Assembly: GCA_009886815.1 (NCBI GenBank)
Contig: QXYP01000017.1
Coordinates: 1 to 17,445, forward strand
Length of the DNA stretch: 17,445 nt
Source: Halieaceae bacterium
Lineage (GTDB): Bacteria > Pseudomonadota > Gammaproteobacteria > Pseudomonadales > Halieaceae
Direction: 5' to 3'
The notes under the pieces were generated by a model that was given only the letters and a program-made list of their open reading frames with translations, ran no database searches and was not told the origin of the DNA. The position numbers and the translations under genes are program-made. Shown here piece after piece: positions 1 to 6,252 of the stretch (the first letter of the stretch is position 1; every line of letters begins with the position of its first letter).

Positions 1-1
1 C

Positions 2-115
2 TTGGTGCAGGGGGAAGCGTATCCTCAATACAGCAAAGGAATGCCCATTTATACGACGCTTAAAAATCTGCCTGTCGAAAAGCGACTCGCCCAAGGCTTC
101 GAGGTGTCGTTATAA
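2..115 (+). CDS. C-terminal end of an unrecognised protein (5' truncated by window edge)
   Basis: The frame starting at base 2 is open from the window edge to a TAA at 113-115 and encodes 37 residues, ending ...KRLAQGFEVSL. The other two forward frames look less coding-like; frame 1 stops at 61-63. The peptide has a mixed, globular-looking composition with no membrane segment. I do not recognise the family from this tail. It lies 171 bp upstream of the pyrophosphatase gene on the same strand. Because only the tail is visible, it could be a chance open frame. Confidence 0.45.
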   Translation: MVQGEAYPQYSKGMPIYTTLKNLPVEKRLAQGFEVSL

Positions 116-187
116 TACTGGCGTATCCGGAGTAGAAACACCGACAATCCCGAAATAGATTTGCCACCGTTAATTTGACGTTATGAC

Positions 188-206
188 GCACTGCAGCTAG
201 CAGTGC
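188..206 (+). other. Perfect 7-bp inverted repeat (hairpin) upstream of ppa
   Basis: GCACTGC (188-194) and GCAGTGC (200-206) form a perfect 7-bp stem around the 5-base loop AGCTA. No T-run follows, so it is not a canonical intrinsic terminator. It could end transcription of the upstream gene weakly, be an operator, or fold in the ppa leader. In the rest of 116-286 I see only a weak possible promoter (TTGTGG at 230-235, TATTTA at 252-257, 16-base spacer). Confidence 0.35.
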
Positions 207-286
207 AGAGGCTTTGCGCCGTCAACACGTTGTGGCTGTTTTCAGCACACTTATTTATTGAAACCTAGGGCAGGAGGCCCCGAAAA

Positions 287-934
287 ATGTATACCGACGA
301 ACCCTTCTCAGCATATAGGCGACACCCCTGGCACGGCCTAGAGGCCATACCCGATGGCGTGGAGCCAGGTATTGTGCGAGCTTATATCGAGATGCTACCG
401 AGCGACACCGTCAAATACGAACTCGATAAAAACACCGGGTTTTTGGTAGTTGATCGCCCGCAACGCACGACTGCAACGCCGCCGGCCCTCTATGGCTTCA
501 TCCCTCGAACCTACTGTGCCGAGGAGGTAGCAGCGCGTTGTGCCCATGCCGATATCGCAGACGGCGACCCCCTGGACATTTGTATTTTTTCAGAACGACT
601 GATCACCCGTGCTGATATCTTGCTAAATGCACGAGTGGTCGGGGGCATCCAGATGATCGATGAGGGCGAAGCTGACGACAAAATCATCGCGGTACTTGAG
701 GGCGATAACATTTGGGGTGACGTCAATGACATCAAAGACCTGCCACCAATAAAAACCGAAAGGCTTCAACACTATTTCTCAACTTACAAAATGATTCCGG
801 GAAAAAACGTTGAGATACGTGTGGACGGTGTCTACGGCCGTGACGAGGCGCTTAAAGTTATTGCTGCCTCACAAAAAGACTATCAGAACCATTACGGCCA
901 CTTACTGCAAAAAGCCAGTGAGGCCGGTGTCTAG
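287..934 (+). CDS. ppa: Inorganic pyrophosphatase, family I (soluble)
   Basis: Cytoplasmic enzyme hydrolysing pyrophosphate to two phosphates, which pulls biosynthetic reactions forward. The 215-residue protein carries the family I active site: an N-terminal Glu/Lys region (YELDK, residues 44-48), the Tyr-containing YGFIPRTYC segment (69-77), and the signature ADGDPLDICI (91-100), whose Asp 92, 94 and 97 are the metal ligands. It is longer than the roughly 175-residue E. coli type and has the N-terminal HPWHGLE block seen in a longer subgroup. The ATG is preceded by AGGAGG at 272-277, an excellent ribosome binding site 9 bases upstream. It appears to be a single-gene unit, convergent with the M15 peptidase gene. 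Confidence 0.95.
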   Translation: MYTDEPFSAYRRHPWHGLEAIPDGVEPGIVRAYIEMLPSDTVKYELDKNTGFLVVDRPQRTTATPPALYGFIPRTYCAEEVAARCAHADIADGDPLDICIFSERLITRADILLNARVVGGIQMIDEGEADDKIIAVLEGDNIWGDVNDIKDLPPIKTERLQHYFSTYKMIPGKNVEIRVDGVYGRDEALKVIAASQKDYQNHYGHLLQKASEAGV

Positions 935-979
935 CCTGTGGCGCAACACAATGCTGGAGTCACTGCCTAAAGCTTCAGA

Positions 980-1714
980 TTAAACCCAGTAACTTCGAAC
1001 GTATCGGGCCATTATGGCTTCATATTGACCCTGCACTTCCTGTAGGCCCGCGAGGGCCTCAACCTTAGACAACTGCCCGAGTTGCTTGGTTTCTCCTGAC
1101 CACAGCTGAGTGAGTGGCGCATGATCCACAAGCGGCTGAAATGATTTGGCACTGGGGCGGTGGCTCAAATGCCAGGGCTCAGGAGCAACACCGCCTAATT
1201 CCCCGGTGTAAGGACGATAAAAGCCCTCTGCATCGTCCTTATTGATCAATGTCGTCAACCAGCTCGACAGCTGGGCAAACGGCCCGTCCTCGCTATATTC
1301 ACTAGGCTGTAGCTGGAGCGCATAGTCGGCAGGCACCGCGCTGGGGTCCCAAATATCAAAATCAGTCCCCCAGTGATGTCTGGAAGTGCCTGGCAAAGCG
1401 GAGTAGCGAAGAATGGCGTGTAACCAGTCATGGCCCGTAAGCGACTGCTTCGATACCAGCGCCCCCGTATCGGTATAAACCGGTCGTTCCCCTCGCATCT
1501 TGGCATTAAAAATGGCTAATTGACGGCCATAGTCGCGGTGCCCCGATGCGACCGACAACTGAAAACCTGATTTTTGAGCCCTTGCCATCAATCGACTTAA
1601 GGCAGCCGCTGCAGCCTCATTGGCTAGACCTATTCCGGGGAAATCTGTCAGGCCCCTGAGGCTAAGGCCCAGAGCCCATAGAACAGAGGGTTGCGTGCTA
1701 CTGTTTAACGCCAA
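980..1714 (-). CDS. M15 family (VanY-type) D-alanyl-D-alanine carboxypeptidase-like protein
   Basis: Predicted zinc peptidase of family M15B, which trims D-Ala from peptidoglycan stem peptides. The 244-residue product shows the zinc motif SxHxxGxxxD at 111-120 (Ser111, His113, Gly116, Asp120) and the second motif EPWH at 179-182, with Glu179 as likely catalytic base and His182 as third ligand. ASGHRDYGRQLAIFNAK (56-72) is typical of this group. No convincing signal peptide is visible, so export is uncertain. The start is TTG at 1714, overlapping the sfsA stop by 17 bp. A GGGGGA sequence 8 bases upstream supports it, and the next in-frame Met (residue 43) would cut into the domain. It is probably translated from the sfsA transcript. 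Confidence 0.85.
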   Translation of the reverse strand: MALNSSTQPSVLWALGLSLRGLTDFPGIGLANEAAAAALSRLMARAQKSGFQLSVASGHRDYGRQLAIFNAKMRGERPVYTDTGALVSKQSLTGHDWLHAILRYSALPGTSRHHWGTDFDIWDPSAVPADYALQLQPSEYSEDGPFAQLSSWLTTLINKDDAEGFYRPYTGELGGVAPEPWHLSHRPSAKSFQPLVDHAPLTQLWSGETKQLGQLSKVEALAGLQEVQGQYEAIMARYVRSYWV

Positions 1715-2426
1715 GTTTCAGGTCCCCCATATCGAGTGGCTTTGTTGCTTTTAAACCCCACGGTGATATTTCCACGCCCAACCCGTAAATCTCAACACCT
1801 GCCTGAACAGCACCGACTAACGCCTCTGCATACTTTGGATCAACCTCTAACGCCGGAACAATTCGCTCAATGCCTTCGTGAAAAGCACAAAATATCAAGG
1901 CTGCTCGGGTGCCCGAACTTACGAGACTCGCCAACTCTTGCACATGCTTACGCGCTCGAACACTCACCGCGTCAGGAAACTGACCTAATCCTGCACCAAC
2001 GCACCAAGACACTGCCTTTACTTCTACCCAGATGGAGGCAGCGCCTACTGCAAGTCTGAAGTCTACTCGGGTATTAGCCCCCAATTTTACCTCGCGATGA
2101 AGCGTGTCAAAGCCCGAAAGCTCCGGGAAAATACCGTCTTTTAATGCGCCTTCTACCACCCGATTCGCCAAAACCGAGTGCACACAAACTAGGCTACCCT
2201 GGTCTTCAACCAGCTCAAGGGTCCACGCTAACTTGCGTTTAGGATTGTCGCTGGGTGATAGCCAAACTCGCGAACCCGTTTGCTGGCAGCCCTTCATCGC
2301 ACCTGTATTTGGACAATGTGCCACAACGATTTCACCATTTTGCAGTTTTACATCGGCCAAGAACCGCTTATAGCGCCGCTGTAAAATACCCTGCTCTAAG
2401 TTGTCAAAACCCCAATGCCAAGTCAT
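1698..2426 (-). CDS. sfsA: SfsA family protein (sugar fermentation stimulation protein A)
   Basis: SfsA homologue of 242 residues, close to the usual 230-240. Family landmarks are in order: RRYKRFLADV (17-26), HCPNTGAM (37-44), TRVDF (119-123), VEVKAVS (134-140) and FPDAVSVRARKHVQEL (150-165). The E. coli protein was linked genetically to maltose metabolism and nucleic acid binding; the fold and the Asp/Glu/Lys cluster (VDF...EVK) resemble nucleases, so the biochemical role is unsettled. Next to dksA it matches the E. coli and Pseudomonas order, though here it is divergent from dksA across a 193-bp gap. It leads a two-gene minus-strand unit with the M15 peptidase. Confidence 0.93.
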   Translation of the reverse strand: MTWHWGFDNLEQGILQRRYKRFLADVKLQNGEIVVAHCPNTGAMKGCQQTGSRVWLSPSDNPKRKLAWTLELVEDQGSLVCVHSVLANRVVEGALKDGIFPELSGFDTLHREVKLGANTRVDFRLAVGAASIWVEVKAVSWCVGAGLGQFPDAVSVRARKHVQELASLVSSGTRAALIFCAFHEGIERIVPALEVDPKYAEALVGAVQAGVEIYGLGVEISPWGLKATKPLDMGDLKLGVKQ

Positions 2427-2619
2427 ATACAGAGTTTATCCTAGGGAACGGTTTTATTGTGGCATGGGAATCGAATGCAAATTCAGTGGCAACAACGCGA
2501 CTAATCTGGTAGCTTCCCGTCCCCGTTGCAGGAGCGTGCTGTACAAGCCTCCTTCGAGCAGTCCTTTTTGCGGTGTTTTGACTGCCTCCATAATCAACTC
2601 AGTAATCAGGTAATCTGCC

Positions 2620-3537
2620 ATGGCCACCAAAAAGTCCAACGCCAAGACCAAAGCAGCGCCAAAGAAGACTGCTGCTAAAACGACATCTTCCAAGAAACCC
2701 ACCGGCAAGGGCACAGCCAAGGCCCCCGTGGCTAAAAAGGCTCCAGCTAAAAAAGCTGTGGCCAAAAAGCCTGTTGCAAAAGCTGCCGCTAAGAAAGTGA
2801 CCGCCAAAGCCCCTGCGAAAAAGGCCGTCGCGAAGAAAGTGACCGCCAAAGCCCCTGCGAAGAAGGCCGCCGCTAAAAAAGTGCCTGCCAAAGCGCCTGC
2901 GACTAAAAAGACCGCCGCCATAGCGCCGACCGTCAAAAAAGCGGCCATTAAAAAGCCTGTAGCTGCAAAAGCCGTTGCGAAAAAAGCCCCGGCCAAAGCC
3001 ACCAAGTCAAAGGCAAGCACTACCACTAAAAGCCAAAAAATAGTGGAGAACAAGCCGGTCAAGAAAGCGGTAAGTCGAGGGAAAAGTAGCTCTAAGAAAG
3101 TGGCTCGGGCCGTGGGTAACGTACAGAACTTTGATGACTTCAAACCCTACAAGCCATCTCGTGGCGAATCCTATATGAACGAGGAGCAGCTAGAGCATTT
3201 TCGGGGCCTATTGCTGCACTGGCGCGCAGAACTCGTGGACGAAGTTACGCGCACGGTATCGCACATGAAAGATGAGGCCTCGAATTTTCCCGACCCTGCA
3301 GACAGAGCCACTCAGGAAGAGGAGTTTAGTCTCGAACTTAGAACTCGAGATAGAGAGCGCAAGCTGATCAAGAAAATCGACGGCACCCTAGAACGCATTA
3401 CCATTGACGATTACGGCTATTGCGATGCCTGTGGGATAGAGATAGGTGTGAAACGACTAGAAGCTCGCCCCACGGCCACACTCTGCATTGATTGTAAAAC
3501 CCTCTCGGAAATTAAAGAGCGCCAAGAGCTGGGTTAA
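2620..3537 (+). CDS. dksA: RNA polymerase-binding transcription factor DksA with long histone-H1-like N-terminal tail
   Basis: The C-terminal part (about residues 171-305) is a full DksA: coiled-coil segment, tip motif DPADRA (225-230) with both Asp residues that act in the RNA polymerase secondary channel, and a four-Cys zinc finger (Cys268, 271, 289, 292). DksA works with ppGpp to repress rRNA promoters and activate biosynthetic ones. Residues 1 to about 165 are low-complexity Lys/Ala/Pro (AKKxxAKAPAKK), like histone H1 or Pseudomonas AlgP. The usual DksA is about 150 residues, so this protein is double length. The internal Met186 (MNEEQLEHF) could in principle give a short form. The ATG at 2620 has only a weak CAGG site upstream. 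The tail probably binds nucleic acid (inference). gluQRS follows after 72 bp, as in other gammaproteobacteria. Confidence 0.93.
   Translation: MATKKSNAKTKAAPKKTAAKTTSSKKPTGKGTAKAPVAKKAPAKKAVAKKPVAKAAAKKVTAKAPAKKAVAKKVTAKAPAKKAAAKKVPAKAPATKKTAAIAPTVKKAAIKKPVAAKAVAKKAPAKATKSKASTTTKSQKIVENKPVKKAVSRGKSSSKKVARAVGNVQNFDDFKPYKPSRGESYMNEEQLEHFRGLLLHWRAELVDEVTRTVSHMKDEASNFPDPADRATQEEEFSLELRTRDRERKLIKKIDGTLERITIDDYGYCDACGIEIGVKRLEARPTATLCIDCKTLSEIKERQELG
2791..2916 (+). repeat. Three 42-bp tandem repeats inside the dksA tail
   Basis: Three in-frame 42-bp units start at 2791, 2833 and 2875. Each encodes a 14-residue block of the form [13 protein letters not shown]. Units 1 and 2 differ at only a few bases; unit 3 is more diverged. 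In-frame tandem duplication would let the basic tail change length by slippage or recombination. Confidence 0.8.
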
Positions 3538-3609
3538 TTTGAGCTGCCTTGAGGACGCCTATGGGATGGAGTTATTAATACCCTAGATGTTCATAGTGCG
3601 CACGCTGTT

Positions 3610-4449
3610 GTGGGGCGCTTTGCCCCCTCTCCGACAGGCCCTTTGCACGCGGGGTCTTTGCTGGCCGCGCTGGGAAGTCTCCTACACGCGCGCGCGCAGG
3701 GAGGGCTTTGGCACCTTAGAATTGATGATATTGACCCCCCAAGAGCCGTCCAGGGCTCGGTAGCCGCCATTCAAGCAAGCTTAGAAGCGCACGCATTGCG
3801 CTTTGACGGCGACATTCAATATCAAAGTGATCACAGCTATCGCTACGCACAGGCTTTGCAAAGACTAGAAGCTCAAGGGGATCTTTTTCATTGTACCTGC
3901 ACGCGCGCCATGCTCGGTGCCGCTGGCAACTGTCAAAAATCTTGTGCTCAGAAAAAATTTGCGGCGTCAGAGGCCACGTGCCTAAGGGTTAAAGTACCTC
4001 TTAACACAGTCATCACCTTAGAAGACGCATTTTTGGGCCCTCAAAACTGGCATCTCGGCCAACAACTCAGCAACTTTGTTGTGCGGCGACGAGATGGTTT
4101 ATACGCCTATCAACTGGCAGCCGCAGTAGATGATGCGGCTCCCGCGGCGACACAAGTTATCCGCGGAAGAGATTTGCTCGACTCCACTCCACGCCAAATA
4201 TTTTTGCAACGCAGATTGGGCTTGCCCTCCCCTGAATATGGACATCTACCTGTTCTGACAGATCAACACGGTGCCAAACTCAGTAAGCAGCAGGGCGCAT
4301 CCGCAGTGAATAATCACCAACCACTGCACAATTTAAGGACCGCACTGAAAGACTTGGGACAGCCCGACCCTCCCGCCAAGCTGAAGGACCCCGTGTCATT
4401 GCTTGCCTGGAGTCAGTCAAAATGGGATCCGCTGCGGGTACCTAGGTAA
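3610..4449 (+). CDS. gluQRS: Glutamyl-Q tRNA(Asp) synthetase
   Basis: Paralogue of the glutamyl-tRNA synthetase catalytic domain that attaches glutamate to the queuosine base at the wobble position of tRNA(Asp). The 279 residues contain the class I HIGH-like motif in FAPSPTGPLHAGS (4-16), Rossmann elements, and the KMSKS counterpart KLSKQ (222-226); there is no anticodon-binding domain, as expected. The zinc site is unusual: Cys95, Cys97, Cys108, Cys112. E. coli has Tyr where Cys108 sits. The GTG at 3610 leaves only Met before GRFAPSPTG and has no clear ribosome binding site. In-frame codons upstream read AHAVV-GRF but offer no ATG, GTG or TTG after the stop at 3550, so the true start may be non-canonical. 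It sits between dksA and the cbr regulator, the conserved position. Confidence 0.92.
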   Translation: MGRFAPSPTGPLHAGSLLAALGSLLHARAQGGLWHLRIDDIDPPRAVQGSVAAIQASLEAHALRFDGDIQYQSDHSYRYAQALQRLEAQGDLFHCTCTRAMLGAAGNCQKSCAQKKFAASEATCLRVKVPLNTVITLEDAFLGPQNWHLGQQLSNFVVRRRDGLYAYQLAAAVDDAAPAATQVIRGRDLLDSTPRQIFLQRRLGLPSPEYGHLPVLTDQHGAKLSKQQGASAVNNHQPLHNLRTALKDLGQPDPPAKLKDPVSLLAWSQSKWDPLRVPR

Positions 4450-4493
4450 CAAATAATGCCATTTTGTTACCTGGTTACTTAAAGTAATGTTAC
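4442..4493 (+). promoter_or_regulatory. Cluster of TGTTAC/GTAACA sites upstream of the CbrB-like gene
   Basis: GGTAACAAA (4445-4453) and TTTGTTACC (4463-4471) form a perfect 9-bp dyad around a 9-base loop, extendable by about three pairs and overlapping the gluQRS stop. A GGTTAC (4473-4478) and another TGTTAC (4488-4493) follow. This gives four copies of one hexamer, in either orientation, in about 50 bp. From memory, Pseudomonas CbrB recognises a palindrome with TGTTAC and GTAACA half-sites, so autoregulation is plausible. No T-run follows, which argues against a terminator. I find no clear sigma-54 or sigma-70 promoter in the gap. Confidence 0.6.
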
Positions 4494-4539
4494 GTTGGAC
4501 TCAGAGACTTTGCCCTCTTTCGCAACGGATTCGATTTGC

Positions 4540-5931
4540 ATGCCACTCATTTTACTAGTTGATGACGAACCCTCTCAACGACAAGCCCTACGCCGGGTTT
4601 TAGAAGCGAGGGATTATAAAGTTGCAGAGGCTGCGGGAGTTCAGGAAGCAGAAACCCGTTATAACTTGGCCGAGTTCGATCTCATTGTGACCGAACTTAA
4701 ACTCGCCGGCGCCAGTGGCGCCGAGCTCATCCGATCAGCGAGCCCGGTACCGGTCATTGTTATGACCAACTATGCCAGTCTGCGCTCGGCGGTTGACTCG
4801 ATGAAAGCCGGCGCTGTCGACTATTTAGCGAAACCTTGCTCTGATGATGATTTGTTGAATGTGGTGGCGACGGCGCTACCCCGACAGGGCCGTGCAGATA
4901 ACGCCGACCGGCAACGAAGTCCCGCCACCCGTCAATTTTTTCAGGGTCAATGCCCGACATTGCGAAAACTCGATGAGCAGATTCAAAAAGTCGCGCGAAC
5001 CGACTCTACCGTACTCATACAGGGTGAAACTGGAACGGGCAAAGAGCTGACCGCCAGACGTGTACACACGCTAAGTCGACGTAATGGGCGACCCCTAGTC
5101 GCTCTAAATTGTGCTGCCATTCCAGAATCCCTGATTGAGTCGGAGCTGTTTGGCTACGAAAAAGGCGCTTTTACCGGTGCAACCAGTAATCGTATGGGAC
5201 TCATAGAAGCTGCCAATGGCGGCACGCTTTTCCTCGACGAGATTGGAGAGCTTCCCCAGTCTGCACAGGCCAGGCTATTGCGCTTTATACAAGAAGGTGA
5301 GATTCGACAGATTGGCGCGGTCAGCAGCAAAACAGTGGATGTTCGGCTTATTTGCGCAACCCATCGAGACCTATCGACACTCGCGGGCCGAAATGAATTC
5401 CGACAGGACTTATTTTATAGAATCAACGTTTTAAGCCTAACTATTCCAGCCCTTAGGGAGCGATCGGTAGATATTGCCTCAATGGCACAGTGGTTTGCCG
5501 AAACCCTCGCTGCGAAGCTCGACGTGGAACATCGCCCTTTAAGCGCAAATGCTATTAATGCGGTAATTCACCATCCTTGGCCCGGTAACGTAAGAGAGCT
5601 CGAGCATGCCGTAGAGCGCGGCTTGGTAATGGCGGAAGGTGAACATATCGAAATTCACGATATGGGCCTGGCCCCTGTTGCTAAAGCCTCAGAAGCACCA
5701 CTCTCCCTAATTGGCAGCGTAACGCCTGAAACTGACACAGAAGACATGCCGGCCGCGGACGAAGAGCTATCTCTGGAAGATTACTTTATGCGCTTTGTCC
5801 TTGAGCACCAGGACTCCATGAGCGAAACACAGCTTGCGCAGAAGCTCGGGGTTAGCCGGAAATGTCTGTGGGAGCGACGGCAACGTTTTGGCTTACCCCG
5901 CAGCCAGCAGGTAAAGCGCAGCCATCGGTAA
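4540..5931 (+). CDS. cbrB: CbrB-like sigma-54-dependent response regulator with Asp-to-Glu receiver
   Basis: NtrC-family activator of 463 residues. The receiver domain (1-115) has the acidic pair Asp8/Asp9, Thr76 and Lys98, but the phospho-accepting position is Glu52 (VTELKLAG instead of a usual DLKLPG). The block ASLRSAVDSMKAGAVDYLAKP is closely CbrB-like. The AAA+ domain has Walker A GETGTGKE (162-169), the sigma-54 contact loop GAFTGA (209-214), Walker B TLFLDE (229-234) and an arginine-finger region (about 287-294). A Fis-type helix-turn-helix fills about 412-450. I chose ATG 4540 (MPLILLVDDE) because it gives the normal receiver start; a TTG at 4495 would add 15 residues. CbrB normally activates crcZ and catabolic genes when phosphorylated by CbrA. 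No kinase gene lies between gluQRS and this gene. Confidence 0.9.
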   Translation: MPLILLVDDEPSQRQALRRVLEARDYKVAEAAGVQEAETRYNLAEFDLIVTELKLAGASGAELIRSASPVPVIVMTNYASLRSAVDSMKAGAVDYLAKPCSDDDLLNVVATALPRQGRADNADRQRSPATRQFFQGQCPTLRKLDEQIQKVARTDSTVLIQGETGTGKELTARRVHTLSRRNGRPLVALNCAAIPESLIESELFGYEKGAFTGATSNRMGLIEAANGGTLFLDEIGELPQSAQARLLRFIQEGEIRQIGAVSSKTVDVRLICATHRDLSTLAGRNEFRQDLFYRINVLSLTIPALRERSVDIASMAQWFAETLAAKLDVEHRPLSANAINAVIHHPWPGNVRELEHAVERGLVMAEGEHIEIHDMGLAPVAKASEAPLSLIGSVTPETDTEDMPAADEELSLEDYFMRFVLEHQDSMSETQLAQKLGVSRKCLWERRQRFGLPRSQQVKRSHR

Positions 5932-5957
5932 GTTCGACGGACCCATGATCACCGTGA

Positions 5958-5990
5958 GTAACACCGAGGGGAATAAAAGTAACACTTTTA
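5958..5990 (+). promoter_or_regulatory. Putative activator-binding sites upstream of the sRNA (two GTAACAC repeats)
   Basis: GTAACAC occurs at 5958-5964 and again at 5979-5985, exactly 21 bp apart (two helical turns), on one DNA face. The second copy is embedded in a 7-bp dyad (TAAAAGT, AAC, ACTTTTA; 5974-5990). They lie about 75-100 bp upstream of the -24 element, a normal distance for a sigma-54 enhancer. The hexamer GTAACA is the one clustered before the CbrB-like gene. A second pair of direct repeats, AAACCCCT at 6009-6016 and 6029-6036 (20 bp apart), lies between these sites and the promoter. Confidence 0.55.
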
Positions 5991-6058
5991 AGGGCGTAAT
6001 CTTTTGGCAAACCCCTCCAAAAAATACTAAACCCCTGTTAATCATAGACTTTTTTCTG

Positions 6059-6075
6059 TTGGCACATGTCCTGCT
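6059..6075 (+). promoter_or_regulatory. Sigma-54 (-24/-12) promoter of the CrcZ-like RNA
   Basis: The sequence is TTGGCAC, then ATGTC, then CTGCT: compared with TGGCAC-N5-TTGCW there is one mismatch. The invariant GG (6061-6062) and GC (6073-6074) are separated by exactly 10 bases. Transcription is predicted to begin about 12 bases after the -12 element, near 6085-6087. The adjacent gene upstream encodes a sigma-54 activator with an intact GAFTGA loop. Confidence 0.8.
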
Positions 6076-6085
6076 CTTACTTAAG

Positions 6086-6175
6086 CAGAGCCCAAATAAT
6101 AATAAGCGGCCCAAAAGCAATAATAAAGCAAGAACGGACCTGGGTGGGGAAGAGTACTTCCCCATGTTTCTTTTT
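6086..6175 (+). ncRNA. CrcZ-like small RNA with two Hfq/Crc-type A-rich motifs
   Basis: Predicted 90-nt transcript defined by the sigma-54 promoter and the intrinsic terminator. It begins near GCAGAG and carries AAATAATAATAA (6094-6105) and AATAATAAA (6119-6127, preceded by AAAAGC). Both match the AAnAAnAA 'catabolite activity' motif and read as runs of A-R-N triplets (four from 6095, five from 6113), the ligand of the Hfq distal face. In Pseudomonas, CrcZ lies between cbrB and pcnB, is driven by CbrB and sigma-54, and titrates Hfq/Crc to relieve catabolite repression. Position, promoter class and motifs all match, but this RNA is much shorter (Pseudomonas CrcZ is about 400 nt). No credible protein is encoded here. 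Confidence 0.75.
6145..6175 (+). terminator. Intrinsic terminator of the CrcZ-like RNA
   Basis: TGGGGAAG (6145-6152) and CTTCCCCA (6157-6164) form a perfect 8-bp stem with loop AGTA, extendable by a G-T pair. A T-rich tract (6165-6175, TGTTTCTTTTT) follows. Read-through could supply some transcription to pcnB, whose start is 78 bases further on. The 6176-6252 stretch holds the pcnB leader; I see no other clear signal there. Confidence 0.85.
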
Positions 6176-6252
6176 GCCCGTCTGAAAGCCAAACTCCCCC
6201 TGAGCGCCGCCGGATAGTACACTACCGCCCAACTGCGCCCAGAGGACATTCA

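Noticed and set aside
2578..2606. TTGACT...AGTAAT as a dksA promoter
   Set aside because: The implied transcription start would be only a few bases before the ATG, leaving no leader for ribosome binding.
2454..3143. 229-codon hydrophobic open frame on - opposite dksA
   Set aside because: Shadow of the Lys/Ala repeat: reverse-complemented AAG/GCC codons give Phe/Leu/Ala, falsely resembling a membrane protein.
4445..4471. Dyad after gluQRS as an intrinsic terminator
   Set aside because: No T-run follows and the half-sites recur as a binding-type hexamer nearby and upstream of the sRNA; a regulatory site fits better.
4495..4539. TTG start for the CbrB-like protein adding 15 residues
   Set aside because: No ribosome binding site, lies directly after the TGTTAC cluster, and receiver domains normally begin just before the ILLVDDE strand, as given by ATG 4540.
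5945..6217. 90-codon open frame on + in the gap between the cbrB-like gene and pcnB
   Set aside because: It spans the sigma-54 promoter and the sRNA terminator, has low-complexity Asn runs arising from the AAT repeats, no good ribosome binding site and no recognisable domain.
5893..6249. 118-codon open frame on - in the same gap
   Set aside because: Antisense to the promoter and sRNA; Leu-rich composition from A-rich DNA read backwards and an overlap with the regulator's 3' end.
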